Shown here in pieces: positions 5,580-12,116 of a stretch of 13,035 nt of DNA; positions within the stretch are counted from its first letter, which is position 1, and the number at the start of each line of letters is the position of its first letter. The notes beneath the pieces are model-generated. The model had not been told where the DNA came from. It did no database searches and saw only the letters and a program-made list of their open reading frames with translations. The position numbers were made by a program, and so were the translations under genes. Source of the DNA: Desulfotomaculaceae bacterium (GTDB taxonomy: Bacteria; Bacillota; Desulfotomaculia; Desulfotomaculales; Pelotomaculaceae); assembly GCA_028704035.1 (NCBI GenBank), contig JAQVLS010000022.1, positions 1-13,035 of the forward strand. The letters run 5' to 3'.

Positions 5580-6743
5580 TTACAAAGTTGTTTTTTCAAA
5601 CGGTTCCATTCTGCGGGGCGGGCGAGGGCCATAGTATTGGTAGTAATTACACTGGATCCGCCCGTTGTACAGCTTTCTTTTTCGGTCCGGTTTCTTGCCG
5701 AAGAGACGCTCAAAATTAGGGTGGGCGGCAAGTATGTAATAGGACCAGGTATCGAGAGATTTGAAAGCTTTTCCCATCTCCCTGTACAGTTCTTCTGTTT
5801 GCTTTATATCACCAAGGCGTTCTCCATAGGGAGGGTTGCAGATAATATAACCATACTTGTGCTTGGAGCGAATCCCGGCCACAGGGAGCTTCTGAAAAAA
5901 TAATTTATCTGCAAGTCCGGCCTGCCTGGCGTGATAGCGGGCCAGACTCAACACTTCACCGTCTATATCTGAACCTATAATATGAAGAGGCTGGGTGTAA
6001 AAAGCAAGACCTTTGGCTTCCTCCCTGGCTTTATGCCAAAGGTCTTTGGGAATAACCGGCCATTTTTCTGCGGCAAACTCCCGGTTCAAACCGGGAGCCC
6101 TATTCGTTCCGACCAGCGCCGCCTCAATAGGGATCGTTCCCGACCCGCAAAAAGGGTCGATCAGAGTCTGTTCCGGACGCCAGCGGCTGAGCAGGACCAT
6201 AGCGGCAGCAAGCGTTTCTTTTAGCGGCGCCTGGCTGCTCAACTTGCGGTAGCCCCGTTTATGCAGTCCCACACCACTGGTGTCAATGGTCAGGGTAGCC
6301 ATATCCTTAAGCAGGGCTACTTCAATAGTATACTTGGGTCCGGTTTCCTGAAACCAGTCCCTTTTATACTTTTGTTTCATCTTTTCCACAATGGCTTTTT
6401 TTACGATGGCCTGGCAGTCCGGCACACTGTGTAGCTGCGATTTGATAGATTTGCCATTAACCGGAAAGGCAGCGTTCTCTGGAATCCAGTCCGGCCAGGG
6501 CAGGGCTCTGGTTTTCTCAAAAAGCTCATCAAATGTCAACGCCTTGAACTCGCCCATCTTCAATAAAACGCGATCTGCCGTGCGCAGCCCCAGATTCGCC
6601 CTGCATACCGCGGCCTCGTCACCCGCAAAAGTGACTCTGGCGTCTTCTACCATCAGATCATTGTAACCAAGTTCTCTTACTTCTTTTGCCACGACAGCCT
6701 CAAGTCCAAAAGTCGCCGTAGCAATCAATGTGATTTTACCCAT
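5580..6743 (-). CDS. THUMP-domain class I RNA methyltransferase (YpsC/RlmL-like)
   Basis: Predicted SAM-dependent guanine-N2 methyltransferase acting on 23S rRNA. About 387 residues: an N-terminal ferredoxin-like/THUMP region (MGKITLIATATFGLEAVVAKEV ... TGPKYTIEVALLKDMATLTIDTSG), then the UPF0020 catalytic domain with DPFCGSGTIPIEAA (SAM-binding motif I), GSDIDGEVLSLARYHA (motif II) and YIICNPPYGERLG (catalytic NPPY motif IV). RlmL of E. coli is fused to an RlmK half; this shorter form is the Firmicute type. Start: ATG 6743 has GGAG with 6-nt spacing and begins at the conserved GKITLIA; the in-frame ATG at 6761 has no ribosome site. It follows nadB by about 100 nt and may be the last gene of the pan-nadB transcript. 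Older annotations call this family an adenine-specific DNA methylase, which the NPPY motif alone cannot exclude. Confidence 0.93.
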   Translation of the reverse strand: MGKITLIATATFGLEAVVAKEVRELGYNDLMVEDARVTFAGDEAAVCRANLGLRTADRVLLKMGEFKALTFDELFEKTRALPWPDWIPENAAFPVNGKSIKSQLHSVPDCQAIVKKAIVEKMKQKYKRDWFQETGPKYTIEVALLKDMATLTIDTSGVGLHKRGYRKLSSQAPLKETLAAAMVLLSRWRPEQTLIDPFCGSGTIPIEAALVGTNRAPGLNREFAAEKWPVIPKDLWHKAREEAKGLAFYTQPLHIIGSDIDGEVLSLARYHARQAGLADKLFFQKLPVAGIRSKHKYGYIICNPPYGERLGDIKQTEELYREMGKAFKSLDTWSYYILAAHPNFERLFGKKPDRKRKLYNGRIQCNYYQYYGPRPPRRMEPFEKTTL

Positions 6744-6775
6744 ATCCGTCTCCAATTTCATTTTGCTAATAGAAT

Positions 6776-6794
6776 GACGGGGCTAAAACCCGTC
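6776..6794. terminator. Short hairpin between nadB and the methyltransferase gene
   Basis: GACGGG (6776-6781)/CCCGTC (6789-6794) with a 7-nt loop. On the minus strand the following bases are ATTCTATT, so termination after nadB would be partial at best. No promoter for the downstream gene is obvious. Confidence 0.35.
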
Positions 6795-6842
6795 TTAATT
6801 TATGACATGCCCCAAACAGCCGGTGTATATTCTTCTCTGTGT

Positions 6843-8426
6843 TTAACGCCGGAATATAATATGCTTCTGCCAGCGCTGGTACGTATCCGGGCAGTCAACC
6901 CGGTAGTGCCCGCCACGGCTTTCCCTGCGGGCCAGGGCTGCTTCAGCCACCAACTCGCCTACCTGGAGCATGTTTTTTACTTCCATCTGCCCGGCGTTGT
7001 CCGCTCCGTGTCGCTTGAGGTAGCTCCATTCATCGAAAAATACCAAGGCTTCTCTCATTCCTTCACTACTGCGCACCGGGCCCACTTTTTCGCCCATCAG
7101 CACTTCCAGTTTTTTGCGCAAGGCAACGTAGTCTGTTTTTGCCGGTTCAAGCAGCCAGTCACAGGCAAATTCCTGGTGGCGGGGATGGTAGTCTTGCAAA
7201 AAATGTTTAGTCTCTTCTACTATTCTTCCGCCAAACACCAATCCATCTAAAAGGGAGTTGCTGGCCAGGCGGTTAGCGCCGTGCACGCCGGGACAGGAAA
7301 CCTCGCCGCAGGCATAAAGTCCCCTGATGCTTGTTTCCCCCACCAGGTTTATTTTAACCCCGCCCATCATGTAGTGAGCAGCAGGCGCTATCGGAATGCG
7401 GTCAACGGTAATATCAAGTTGGTATTCCGCGCAGGTCTTCATGATATTGGGAAAACGCAATTTTATAAGCTCCGGGTCGAGGTGGGTCAGGTCCAGAAAT
7501 ACCTTGTTGGAGTTAGTCGCCGCCATTTCCTTTAAAATAGCGCGCACTACTATATCCCTGGGCGCAAGCTCCGCCAGGTCATGATAGCGCTGTATAAAAC
7601 GCTGGCCCTGGATATTGCGCAGGTAAGCGCCTTCGCCGCGCACAGCCTCTGAGATTAGAAAGCGCGGAGCGCCAGGCAGGTTCAATACTGTCGGGTGGAA
7701 CTGAATGAACTCCATGTCCATGACCTCGGCGCCGGCCCGGAAAGCAATGGCTATACCGTCACCGGTGGCTATCTCAGGGTTGGTGTTGTGTTCAAAAATA
7801 CGTCCCAGCCCGCCTGTGGCAAGAACGATCACTTTCCCTCGAAATACCCTGTATTCCTTGTTTTGTCTGTCATAGGCCAGTACGCCGTAACAGGTGTTAT
7901 CCCGCACCAGAAGGTCGACAACATAGTGGTTTTCCAGCACCTTAATCCGATTATCTTCCCGCACACGCTGGGTGAGAACACGCTGGATCTCCGCCCCGGT
8001 AGCGTCGCCGCTGGCATGAAGAATACGCCTCTGGCTGTGCGCTCCCTCCATGGTAAGAGCGAGACCCTGGCTGTCCCGGTCAAAAATAGCACCCAGGCTG
8101 ATCAACTCCCTGACCCTGTCAGGCCCCTCACTTACCAGTGCCGCCACAGCCTCAGAGTCGCACAACCCGGCCCCGGCCACCAGGGTATCCTGCCTGTGCA
8201 GCGCTGGTGAGTCAGCGTCCCCAAGTGCGGCTGCGATCCCGCCCTGGGCTTTATCCGTGCCGGTATCCATCATGGTCTGTTTAGTCAAGACCGTTACCGA
8301 ATTACCCGCCTGAGAAGCCGAAAGGGCCGTATATAATCCTGCAATGCCGCTGCCCAAAATGATATATTCCTCTTCCACCTGGGGCAGCTCCCGTGTGTCA
8401 AAGTTTACCATGTAGTTGTCCGGCAA
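6843..8426 (-). CDS. nadB: L-aspartate oxidase
   Basis: FAD enzyme that oxidises L-aspartate to iminoaspartate, the first step of de novo NAD synthesis, passing it to quinolinate synthase (NadA, not in this window); anaerobes use fumarate as acceptor. At 527 residues it has the normal length. Motifs: dinucleotide-binding GSGIAG at residues 25-30, DKAQGGIAAAL, AHSQRRILHASGDATG, VLATGGLGRIF, MEFIQFHPT, SEAVRGEGAYL, PAAHYMMGGVKI, YACGEVSCPGVHGANRLASNSLLDGLVFG, and a C-terminal helical domain. The start is TTG 8426, with AAAGGGGGA 6-7 nt upstream; ATG 8411 is too far from that site. It follows panD by 79 nt on the same strand and is probably cotranscribed; both enzymes draw on L-aspartate. Confidence 0.97.
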   Translation of the reverse strand: MPDNYMVNFDTRELPQVEEEYIILGSGIAGLYTALSASQAGNSVTVLTKQTMMDTGTDKAQGGIAAALGDADSPALHRQDTLVAGAGLCDSEAVAALVSEGPDRVRELISLGAIFDRDSQGLALTMEGAHSQRRILHASGDATGAEIQRVLTQRVREDNRIKVLENHYVVDLLVRDNTCYGVLAYDRQNKEYRVFRGKVIVLATGGLGRIFEHNTNPEIATGDGIAIAFRAGAEVMDMEFIQFHPTVLNLPGAPRFLISEAVRGEGAYLRNIQGQRFIQRYHDLAELAPRDIVVRAILKEMAATNSNKVFLDLTHLDPELIKLRFPNIMKTCAEYQLDITVDRIPIAPAAHYMMGGVKINLVGETSIRGLYACGEVSCPGVHGANRLASNSLLDGLVFGGRIVEETKHFLQDYHPRHQEFACDWLLEPAKTDYVALRKKLEVLMGEKVGPVRSSEGMREALVFFDEWSYLKRHGADNAGQMEVKNMLQVGELVAEAALARRESRGGHYRVDCPDTYQRWQKHIIFRR

Positions 8427-8505
8427 ATAAAATCCCCCTTTATATCGGTGTCAAAAAATATGCACAAAATTGTAACGTTATCTGGAAACAGGCAGCGTTT
8501 TTATG

Positions 8506-8889
8506 CTAGCTGCTTTTGCCGTATACTTCCCCCTGCTTTATTTCAGTTATTTTGTTCCCGCCGTCAACCATCACAACTGTAGGGCTGTATGATTTCACCT
8601 CGTTGCAATCCATAATGGCATAAGAAATAATAATAACCACGTCTCCGGGCTGTACTAGGCGGGCAGCAGCCCCGTTCAGGCAGATTATGCCGGAATCGCG
8701 CGGCCCTTTGATCACATATGTTTCAAAACGGGAGCCGTTGTTATTGTTGACAATCTGTACCTTTTCATTGGGCATAATGCCGGCAGCCTCTATCAAAGCC
8801 TCATCTATAGTGATACTACCCATATAGTTCAGGTTTGCCTCCGTCACCGTAGCCCGGTGAATTTTTGATTTAAACATTGTCAGAAACAT
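8506..8889 (-). CDS. panD: Aspartate 1-decarboxylase (pyruvoyl enzyme)
   Basis: Decarboxylates L-aspartate to beta-alanine, the second half of pantothenate. The 127-residue proenzyme cleaves itself between Gly24 and Ser25 (NYMGSITID), turning Ser25 into the pyruvoyl cofactor. Lys9, Arg54, Thr57 and Tyr58, needed for substrate binding and catalysis in the E. coli enzyme, are at exactly the same positions here ([13 protein letters not shown] and [11 protein letters not shown]), as are [11 protein letters not shown] and the conserved C-terminal half. The frame runs upstream to 8907, but ATG 8889 follows GGGGGAG with 5-nt spacing and gives the correct Gly24-Ser25 numbering. It is 27 nt downstream of panC. 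Whether a PanM/PanZ-type maturation factor is needed cannot be told from the sequence; most Firmicute enzymes cleave on their own. Confidence 0.97.
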   Translation of the reverse strand: MFLTMFKSKIHRATVTEANLNYMGSITIDEALIEAAGIMPNEKVQIVNNNNGSRFETYVIKGPRDSGIICLNGAAARLVQPGDVVIIISYAIMDCNEVKSYSPTVVMVDGGNKITEIKQGEVYGKSS

Positions 8890-8916
8890 GACATCTCCCC
8901 CACACACTAATTATCT

Positions 8917-9756
8917 CTAAAGGATTATGTTATCAATTAACCGCGCCCGCCCAATTTTCACGGCCAGGGCAAGCAGCGCCGATCCTTTTATAAGCTCCAC
9001 CGGTTCAAGGTCCGGATAGCTGTAAATTTCCACGTAATCTATCCCGGCGAGTGGTTCGTCTTTAATTAAATCTATAACCAATTGCCGTATTTTCGCAGCA
9101 TTCCGTTCTCCCGCCCCGACCTCTGCCGCCGCCCTGTTTAAGCTGCTGGAAAGACACAGGGCAGCCTGCCGTTGCTCAGGGTCCAGGTAAACGTTACGTG
9201 AACTCATGGCCAGGCCGTCATGCTCCCGCACCGTAGGCACGGTAATAACTTCTACTTCCATGTTCAAATCAGCGGCCATCCGCTTTATTACCAGCACCTG
9301 CTGGGCGTCTTTCTGCCCAAAAAACGCATAGTCCGTTTTTACTATATTAAACAGCTTGGCCACCACTGTCGCTACACCCCGGAAGTGGCCCGGCCGGAAT
9401 GCCCCACAAAGCTTTTCCGTGATGCGTTCCACGTCGACGTAAGTGCTGTATCCGGATGGGTATATCTCCTCCGCAACCGGGTTGAAAATAGCGTCCACTC
9501 CTACCCCTTCAGCCATTGCGGCATCCCGGTCCAAGTCCCGCGGGTAGCTTGCCAGATCCTCCCCCGGTCCAAACTGGGTAGGGTTAACAAAGATACTGAC
9601 AATAACAGTATCACATTGTTTTTTGGCCTGGCGCATCAACTCGAGATGTCCTTCATGCAGGTAGCCCATAGTAGGAACAAGGCCAATGCTGTGTCCTTTG
9701 ACCCTGGCCTGCCGGACGAATTCCCGAATTTCCGCGATCGTGTGAAAAATGCGCAT
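8917..9756 (-). CDS. panC: Pantothenate synthetase (pantoate--beta-alanine ligase)
   Basis: Joins pantoate and beta-alanine to give pantothenate using ATP via a pantoyl-adenylate. 279 residues, normal length. The class I synthetase-like nucleotide site is visible as VPTMGYLHEGHL (HxGH equivalent, residues about 28-38), followed by SIFVNPTQFGPGEDLASYPRD, the TEKLCGAFRPGHFRGVATVV pantoate site, FGQKDAQQ and DGLAMSSRN (KMSKS equivalent). ATG 9756 has a perfect AGGAGGT 6 nt upstream. The frame stays open 17 codons further upstream into the hairpin repeat, but that extension lacks a ribosome site and family homology. Part of the DUF2520-panB-panC-panD-nadB run; the product feeds CoaX, encoded at the left edge. 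Confidence 0.97.
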   Translation of the reverse strand: MRIFHTIAEIREFVRQARVKGHSIGLVPTMGYLHEGHLELMRQAKKQCDTVIVSIFVNPTQFGPGEDLASYPRDLDRDAAMAEGVGVDAIFNPVAEEIYPSGYSTYVDVERITEKLCGAFRPGHFRGVATVVAKLFNIVKTDYAFFGQKDAQQVLVIKRMAADLNMEVEVITVPTVREHDGLAMSSRNVYLDPEQRQAALCLSSSLNRAAAEVGAGERNAAKIRQLVIDLIKDEPLAGIDYVEIYSYPDLEPVELIKGSALLALAVKIGRARLIDNIIL

Positions 9757-9798
9757 AAAAACCTCCTGCATCTTGATAGTGGTACAGCCATCCCACTC

Positions 9799-9897
9799 GG
9801 GGGACATACCTCCGGCCGCAAAGGAATACCTGCAAGGGGAGGTGTGTCCCCATTCCGCTGTCTAGTATCATAAAACGATACAATGTCGCAGAAACAG
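9799..9897 (-). repeat. Dispersed hairpin repeat, copy B, between panB and panC
   Basis: Inverted copy of 2298-2387. The core stem is GGGGACATACCTC (9800-9812) pairing with GAGGTGTGTCCCC (9839-9851) around a 26-nt loop. On the minus strand it also has a small upstream hairpin GTATC-gttttat-GATAC (9884-9868) that is missing from copy A. It starts 15 nt after the panB stop codon and ends about 43 nt before the panC start, filling most of the panB-panC gap and therefore probably part of the operon mRNA. Confidence 0.8.
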
Positions 9898-9911
9898 AGA
9901 ACCGCCTTTAA

Positions 9912-10745
9912 TTAATAAAGTTTTTTCAGCACTTCCTCAGACATCCCAAAGCTGTGCTCGGGTCCCGGGAATGTCCCTGCCGTTACTTCTTCTTTATACT
10001 GCTTCAGCGCAGCATCCATATGCTCGTGCAGGTTGACGTATTTTTTCACGAATTTCGGTGAGGAGCGGGGGTATAGCCCCAGCATGTCGTGAATTACCAG
10101 CACCTGACCGTCACAGTGCGGGCCTGCCCCGATGCCTATGATTGGTATACGCAGGGACTCAGTGATCAGTTTGGCCAGTGGCGTAGGCACACATTCCAGG
10201 ACCAGGCAAAATGCGCCGGCCTCTTCTATAGCCCTGGCGTCGGAAATAAGTTTTCTCGCCGCGGACTCATCTTTGCCCTGCACCTTGTAGCCACCCATCT
10301 GGTGGACTGACTGGGGAGTCAGTCCCAGGTGCCCTACCACCGGTATCCCTGCGTTCACGATAGCGCGGACGCTGTCTGCAATTTCTACTCCACCTTCCAG
10401 CTTAACCGCCTGAGCTGTGGTTTCTTTTAGGAACCGCCCCGAATTGCGCAGGGCTTCCTTTTTAGAAACCTGGTAAGACATAAACGGCAGATCCGCCACC
10501 ACCATAGCCCGGACTGCGCCCCGGCAGACGGCCTTGACGTGGTGGATCATCTCGTCCATGGTCACCGGCAGGGTGGAATCGTAGCCCAGCATCACGTTGG
10601 CCAGTGAATCACCTACCAGGATCATATCGATACCCGCGTCGTCCACCAGCTTGGCCATTGAGTAGTCATACGCCGTGAGCATGGTGATCGGTTTCCCTTC
10701 ATTTTTCATCTGTCTGATGGTGGCTGTGGTAACCTTGCTGCCCAT
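9912..10745 (-). CDS. panB: 3-methyl-2-oxobutanoate hydroxymethyltransferase
   Basis: Transfers a hydroxymethyl group from 5,10-methylene-tetrahydrofolate to 2-oxoisovalerate, making ketopantoate, the committed step to pantoate. 277 residues, normal length. Recognisable sites: MLTAYDYSMAKLVDDAGID, the metal-binding VGDSLANVMLGYDST, VVADLPFMSY, AVKLEGG, the GHLGLTPQSVH loop, FCLVLECVP with the catalytic Glu, and IGIGAGPHCDGQVLV, then LGLYPRSSPKFVKKY. ATG 10745 is preceded by AGGGAGGG. Its start overlaps the last 40 nt of the DUF2520 gene, so translation is probably coupled. The hairpin repeat follows the stop codon. Confidence 0.97.
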   Translation of the reverse strand: MGSKVTTATIRQMKNEGKPITMLTAYDYSMAKLVDDAGIDMILVGDSLANVMLGYDSTLPVTMDEMIHHVKAVCRGAVRAMVVADLPFMSYQVSKKEALRNSGRFLKETTAQAVKLEGGVEIADSVRAIVNAGIPVVGHLGLTPQSVHQMGGYKVQGKDESAARKLISDARAIEEAGAFCLVLECVPTPLAKLITESLRIPIIGIGAGPHCDGQVLVIHDMLGLYPRSSPKFVKKYVNLHEHMDAALKQYKEEVTAGTFPGPEHSFGMSEEVLKKLY

Positions 10746-11629
10746 AAAAAACCCTCCCTAAATATGTCGTCTAGTCTTTTCGCCTCTTCGGCGTTAATGC
10801 TGCCTTTTTCCAGGGCTACCCCGATAGTGTAAAATCCCAGCCTGCTGTATAAATCAAGTTCCTGCCCGCCTATATCTTTTAGAACCTGCAGGTGCCCTTC
10901 CAGGGTCGGGCCGTCAGCCCTGGCCACAGGGCCGGTCAGGGCCTGCACCGGTCCCACCTGGCTAATATTATTTATTGTACCCCTGATCAGGGGTAATAAC
11001 GCTTCAAAGGATTCCGCCCGGGTAAGGCCGAAACGGCTGTAAAACCCCGTCGCCAAATGCATCAAGGAAACCAGGTAGTTTGAGGCGACACAGGCAGCCG
11101 CATGATACAGAGGCTTGTCCTCGGCAGCTATGGAAAAGCTTTTACCGCCCAGGTCTTTGACAATCTGTTCGGCCAGGGGCAGCGCCTCAGGATCCCCCTC
11201 CAGGGCAAAAAATGAACCTGGCAGGTTTTCCATAGCCATCTTGATGTCGGCAAAAGACTGGAGGGGATGCAACGAAGCAGCCAGCGCGCCTGCGCGGCGT
11301 ACAGAGCCTATCTCATCGGCTGAATGGGCCCCGCTGGTATGAAAAACCACCTGACCGGGCTTGAAACCGCCCTGTGCGGTGATCCTTTCCGCAACATCCG
11401 CAATCACGCGATCCGGGGTAGTAACAAAGATTACATCCGCGCCGGTGGTTACTTCTTCCGGTTTAACGGTAGCAGGCGCATTTAATTCCTCAGCCACGCG
11501 CCTGGCTGAATTAATGCTTTTGCTGGCCACCCCGACAACCGGGTAACCCTGCCGGTTTAAAAGGAGCGCCAGGGCGGAACCAACCTTTCCGGCTCCAATA
11601 ACTGCGATTCTGGGTTTAGACATGAACAT
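10706..11629 (-). CDS. Rossmann-like/DUF2520 oxidoreductase, probable ketopantoate reductase (PanG-type)
   Basis: About 307 residues. An N-terminal NAD(P)-binding Rossmann domain begins PRIAVIGAGKVGSALALLL (GxGxxG fingerprint) and continues through GADVIFVTTPDRVI and VFHTSGAHSADEIG; the C-terminal helical DUF2520 domain contains ASLHPLQSFAD, HAAACVASNYLVSLM and GPVARADGPTLEGHL. No panE or ilvC is in the window, while panB, panC and panD follow directly, so the missing step (ketopantoate to pantoate) is the likely job; a family named PanG, distinct from PanE, was described for this role in Francisella and enterococci, and I believe this protein belongs with it, but I cannot check that. Start: ATG 11629 or ATG 11623, both just after GAGGGAG; the frame is open to 11662 without a ribosome site. 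First gene after the candidate riboswitch; its end overlaps panB by 40 nt. Confidence 0.85.
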   Translation of the reverse strand: MFMSKPRIAVIGAGKVGSALALLLNRQGYPVVGVASKSINSARRVAEELNAPATVKPEEVTTGADVIFVTTPDRVIADVAERITAQGGFKPGQVVFHTSGAHSADEIGSVRRAGALAASLHPLQSFADIKMAMENLPGSFFALEGDPEALPLAEQIVKDLGGKSFSIAAEDKPLYHAAACVASNYLVSLMHLATGFYSRFGLTRAESFEALLPLIRGTINNISQVGPVQALTGPVARADGPTLEGHLQVLKDIGGQELDLYSRLGFYTIGVALEKGSINAEEAKRLDDIFREGFLWAARLPQPPSDR

Positions 11630-11655
11630 TATCTCCCTCACATAGCGTTTGGGGT

Positions 11656-11689
11656 AAAACAAAAAGCCTTCCGGAATAGCCCGAAAGGC
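11656..11689 (-). terminator. Intrinsic terminator in the pan operon leader (attenuator)
   Basis: GCCTTTCGG (11689-11681) pairs with CCGGAAGGC (11674-11666), 9 bp with one G-T pair and a GCTATT loop, followed by TTTTTGTTTT (11665-11656). It stands between the promoter and the first gene, 27 nt before ATG 11629, so it should control read-through into the operon rather than end a gene. Confidence 0.85.
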
Positions 11690-11804
11690 GTGAGTTGTCT
11701 ATCCTCCGTCTCGGTCCGGCCCGGCTCCAAGCGGTTAAAAATCACCAAAAATTTCAATATAGCAACACAAGCAGGTGCAGTTCCTCACGGATACCACCCT
11801 TTTC
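11690..11804 (-). ncRNA. Candidate riboswitch aptamer upstream of the pan operon
   Basis: Structured leader between promoter and attenuator. Hand-found pairings: P1, GGTG (11798-11795)/CACC (11777-11774), continuing as GT-A-TCC (11794-11789)/GGAAC (11784-11780) with bulged A11792 and a GTGA tetraloop; P2, GTTGCTAT (11766-11759)/ATAGACAAC (11702-11694), 8 bp with bulged A11698; P3 inside P2, CCGCTTGG (11734-11727)/CCGAGACGG (11714-11706), 8 bp with bulged A11709. The P1 loop GTGA can pair with TCAC (11693-11690). An alternative pairing GGATAG (11704-11699)/CTATTCC (11679-11673) excludes both P2 and the terminator. It could be a form of the pan RNA motif reported upstream of pantothenate genes (known for bulged adenosines) or an undescribed class; I cannot match a consensus from memory. 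Confidence 0.6.
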
Positions 11805-11810
11805 GATTAC

Positions 11811-11839
11811 ATTTTAACATAATCAATTTTACAGGGCAA
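11811..11839 (-). promoter_or_regulatory. Predicted promoter of the pan-nadB operon
   Basis: TTGCCC (11839-11834), a 17-nt spacer and TAAAAT (11816-11811) with TGT directly before it (extended -10) on the minus strand. Transcription should start near 11804, at the first bases of the candidate riboswitch. Confidence 0.7.
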
Positions 11840-11854
11840 TTGTTTTTTAAAAAA

Positions 11855-11893
11855 ATATAGCAAAAAACCTCTAAAGATGAGGCGCGGCTTGCT
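11855..11893 (-). terminator. Possible second terminator
   Basis: On the minus strand AGCAA...TTGCT encloses CCTC-atcttta-GAGG followed by TTTTTT and, further on, seven T residues (TTTTTTT). The inner stem is only 4 bp, so this is weaker than the terminator at 11931-11968 but may back it up. Confidence 0.35.
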
Positions 11894-11930
11894 ATTCAAA
11901 GTATGTAAAGCATTATCATAACAAACCGTC

Positions 11931-11968
11931 AAAAAAAACCCGGTGCTAATGTACACAGCATCCGGGTT
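11931..11968 (-). terminator. Intrinsic terminator after the hydrogenase-like gene
   Basis: AACCCGG-A-TGCT (11968-11957) pairs with AGCA-CCGGGTT (11947-11937), 11 bp with one bulged base, followed by a run of eight T (11938-11931) on the minus strand. It closes the upstream transcription unit before the pan operon promoter. Confidence 0.88.
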
Positions 11969-12018
11969 TGGAAAGGAATTTTGGGGGTTATAAGCTAAAT
12001 ATATGTTCCCCTTATCCT

Positions 12019-12084
12019 TTAGAAAATTAAAGTCTGGAAAGAATATTGGCTTTGAGATATGCCCACATCTACTGCTATTTTCAT
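12019..12084 (-). CDS. 21-codon orphan frame, possible gene remnant
   Basis: ATG 12084 follows AAAGGATGA and encodes a 21-residue peptide beginning MKIAVDVGISQSQYS and ending TLIF before a TAA stop. It starts 33 nt after the hydrogenase-like gene. Such hydrogenase/PAS genes are often followed by a SpoIIE/RsbU-type phosphatase gene whose product starts in a similar way (MKIEVGVAQ-like); this could be the truncated 5' end of one, or chance. No continuing homology is visible in other frames. Low confidence as a real gene. Confidence 0.25.
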   Translation of the reverse strand: MKIAVDVGISQSQYSFQTLIF

Positions 12085-12116
12085 CAGTCATCCTTTGCTT
12101 GCCAGTTAATTAAAAA

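Noticed and set aside
8427..8505. TTGACAC upstream of nadB as a possible half-site for a niacin repressor (NiaR-type), and TTGTGC-N17-TATAAA as a promoter.
   Set aside because: No second half-site is seen, and the promoter would start transcription past the ribosome site of nadB.
9757..9807. N-terminal extension of panC into the hairpin repeat.
   Set aside because: No ribosome site, no family homology, and ATG 9756 has a perfect AGGAGGT at correct spacing.
9220..9873. Long plus-strand open frame antisense to panC (217 codons).
   Set aside because: Fully explained as the antisense of panC; no protein family features.
11774..11800. AGGGTGGTATCCGTG resembles the T-box consensus AGGGTGGNACCGCG.
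   Set aside because: The predicted promoter lies only about 10 nt upstream, so there is no room for T-box stem I and specifier loop, and the terminator is about 100 nt further on rather than directly after.
11807..12091. Minus-strand open frame of 94 codons between the hydrogenase-like gene and the pan promoter.
   Set aside because: It reads straight through a strong terminator and the pan promoter, with no ribosome site and no recognisable domain.
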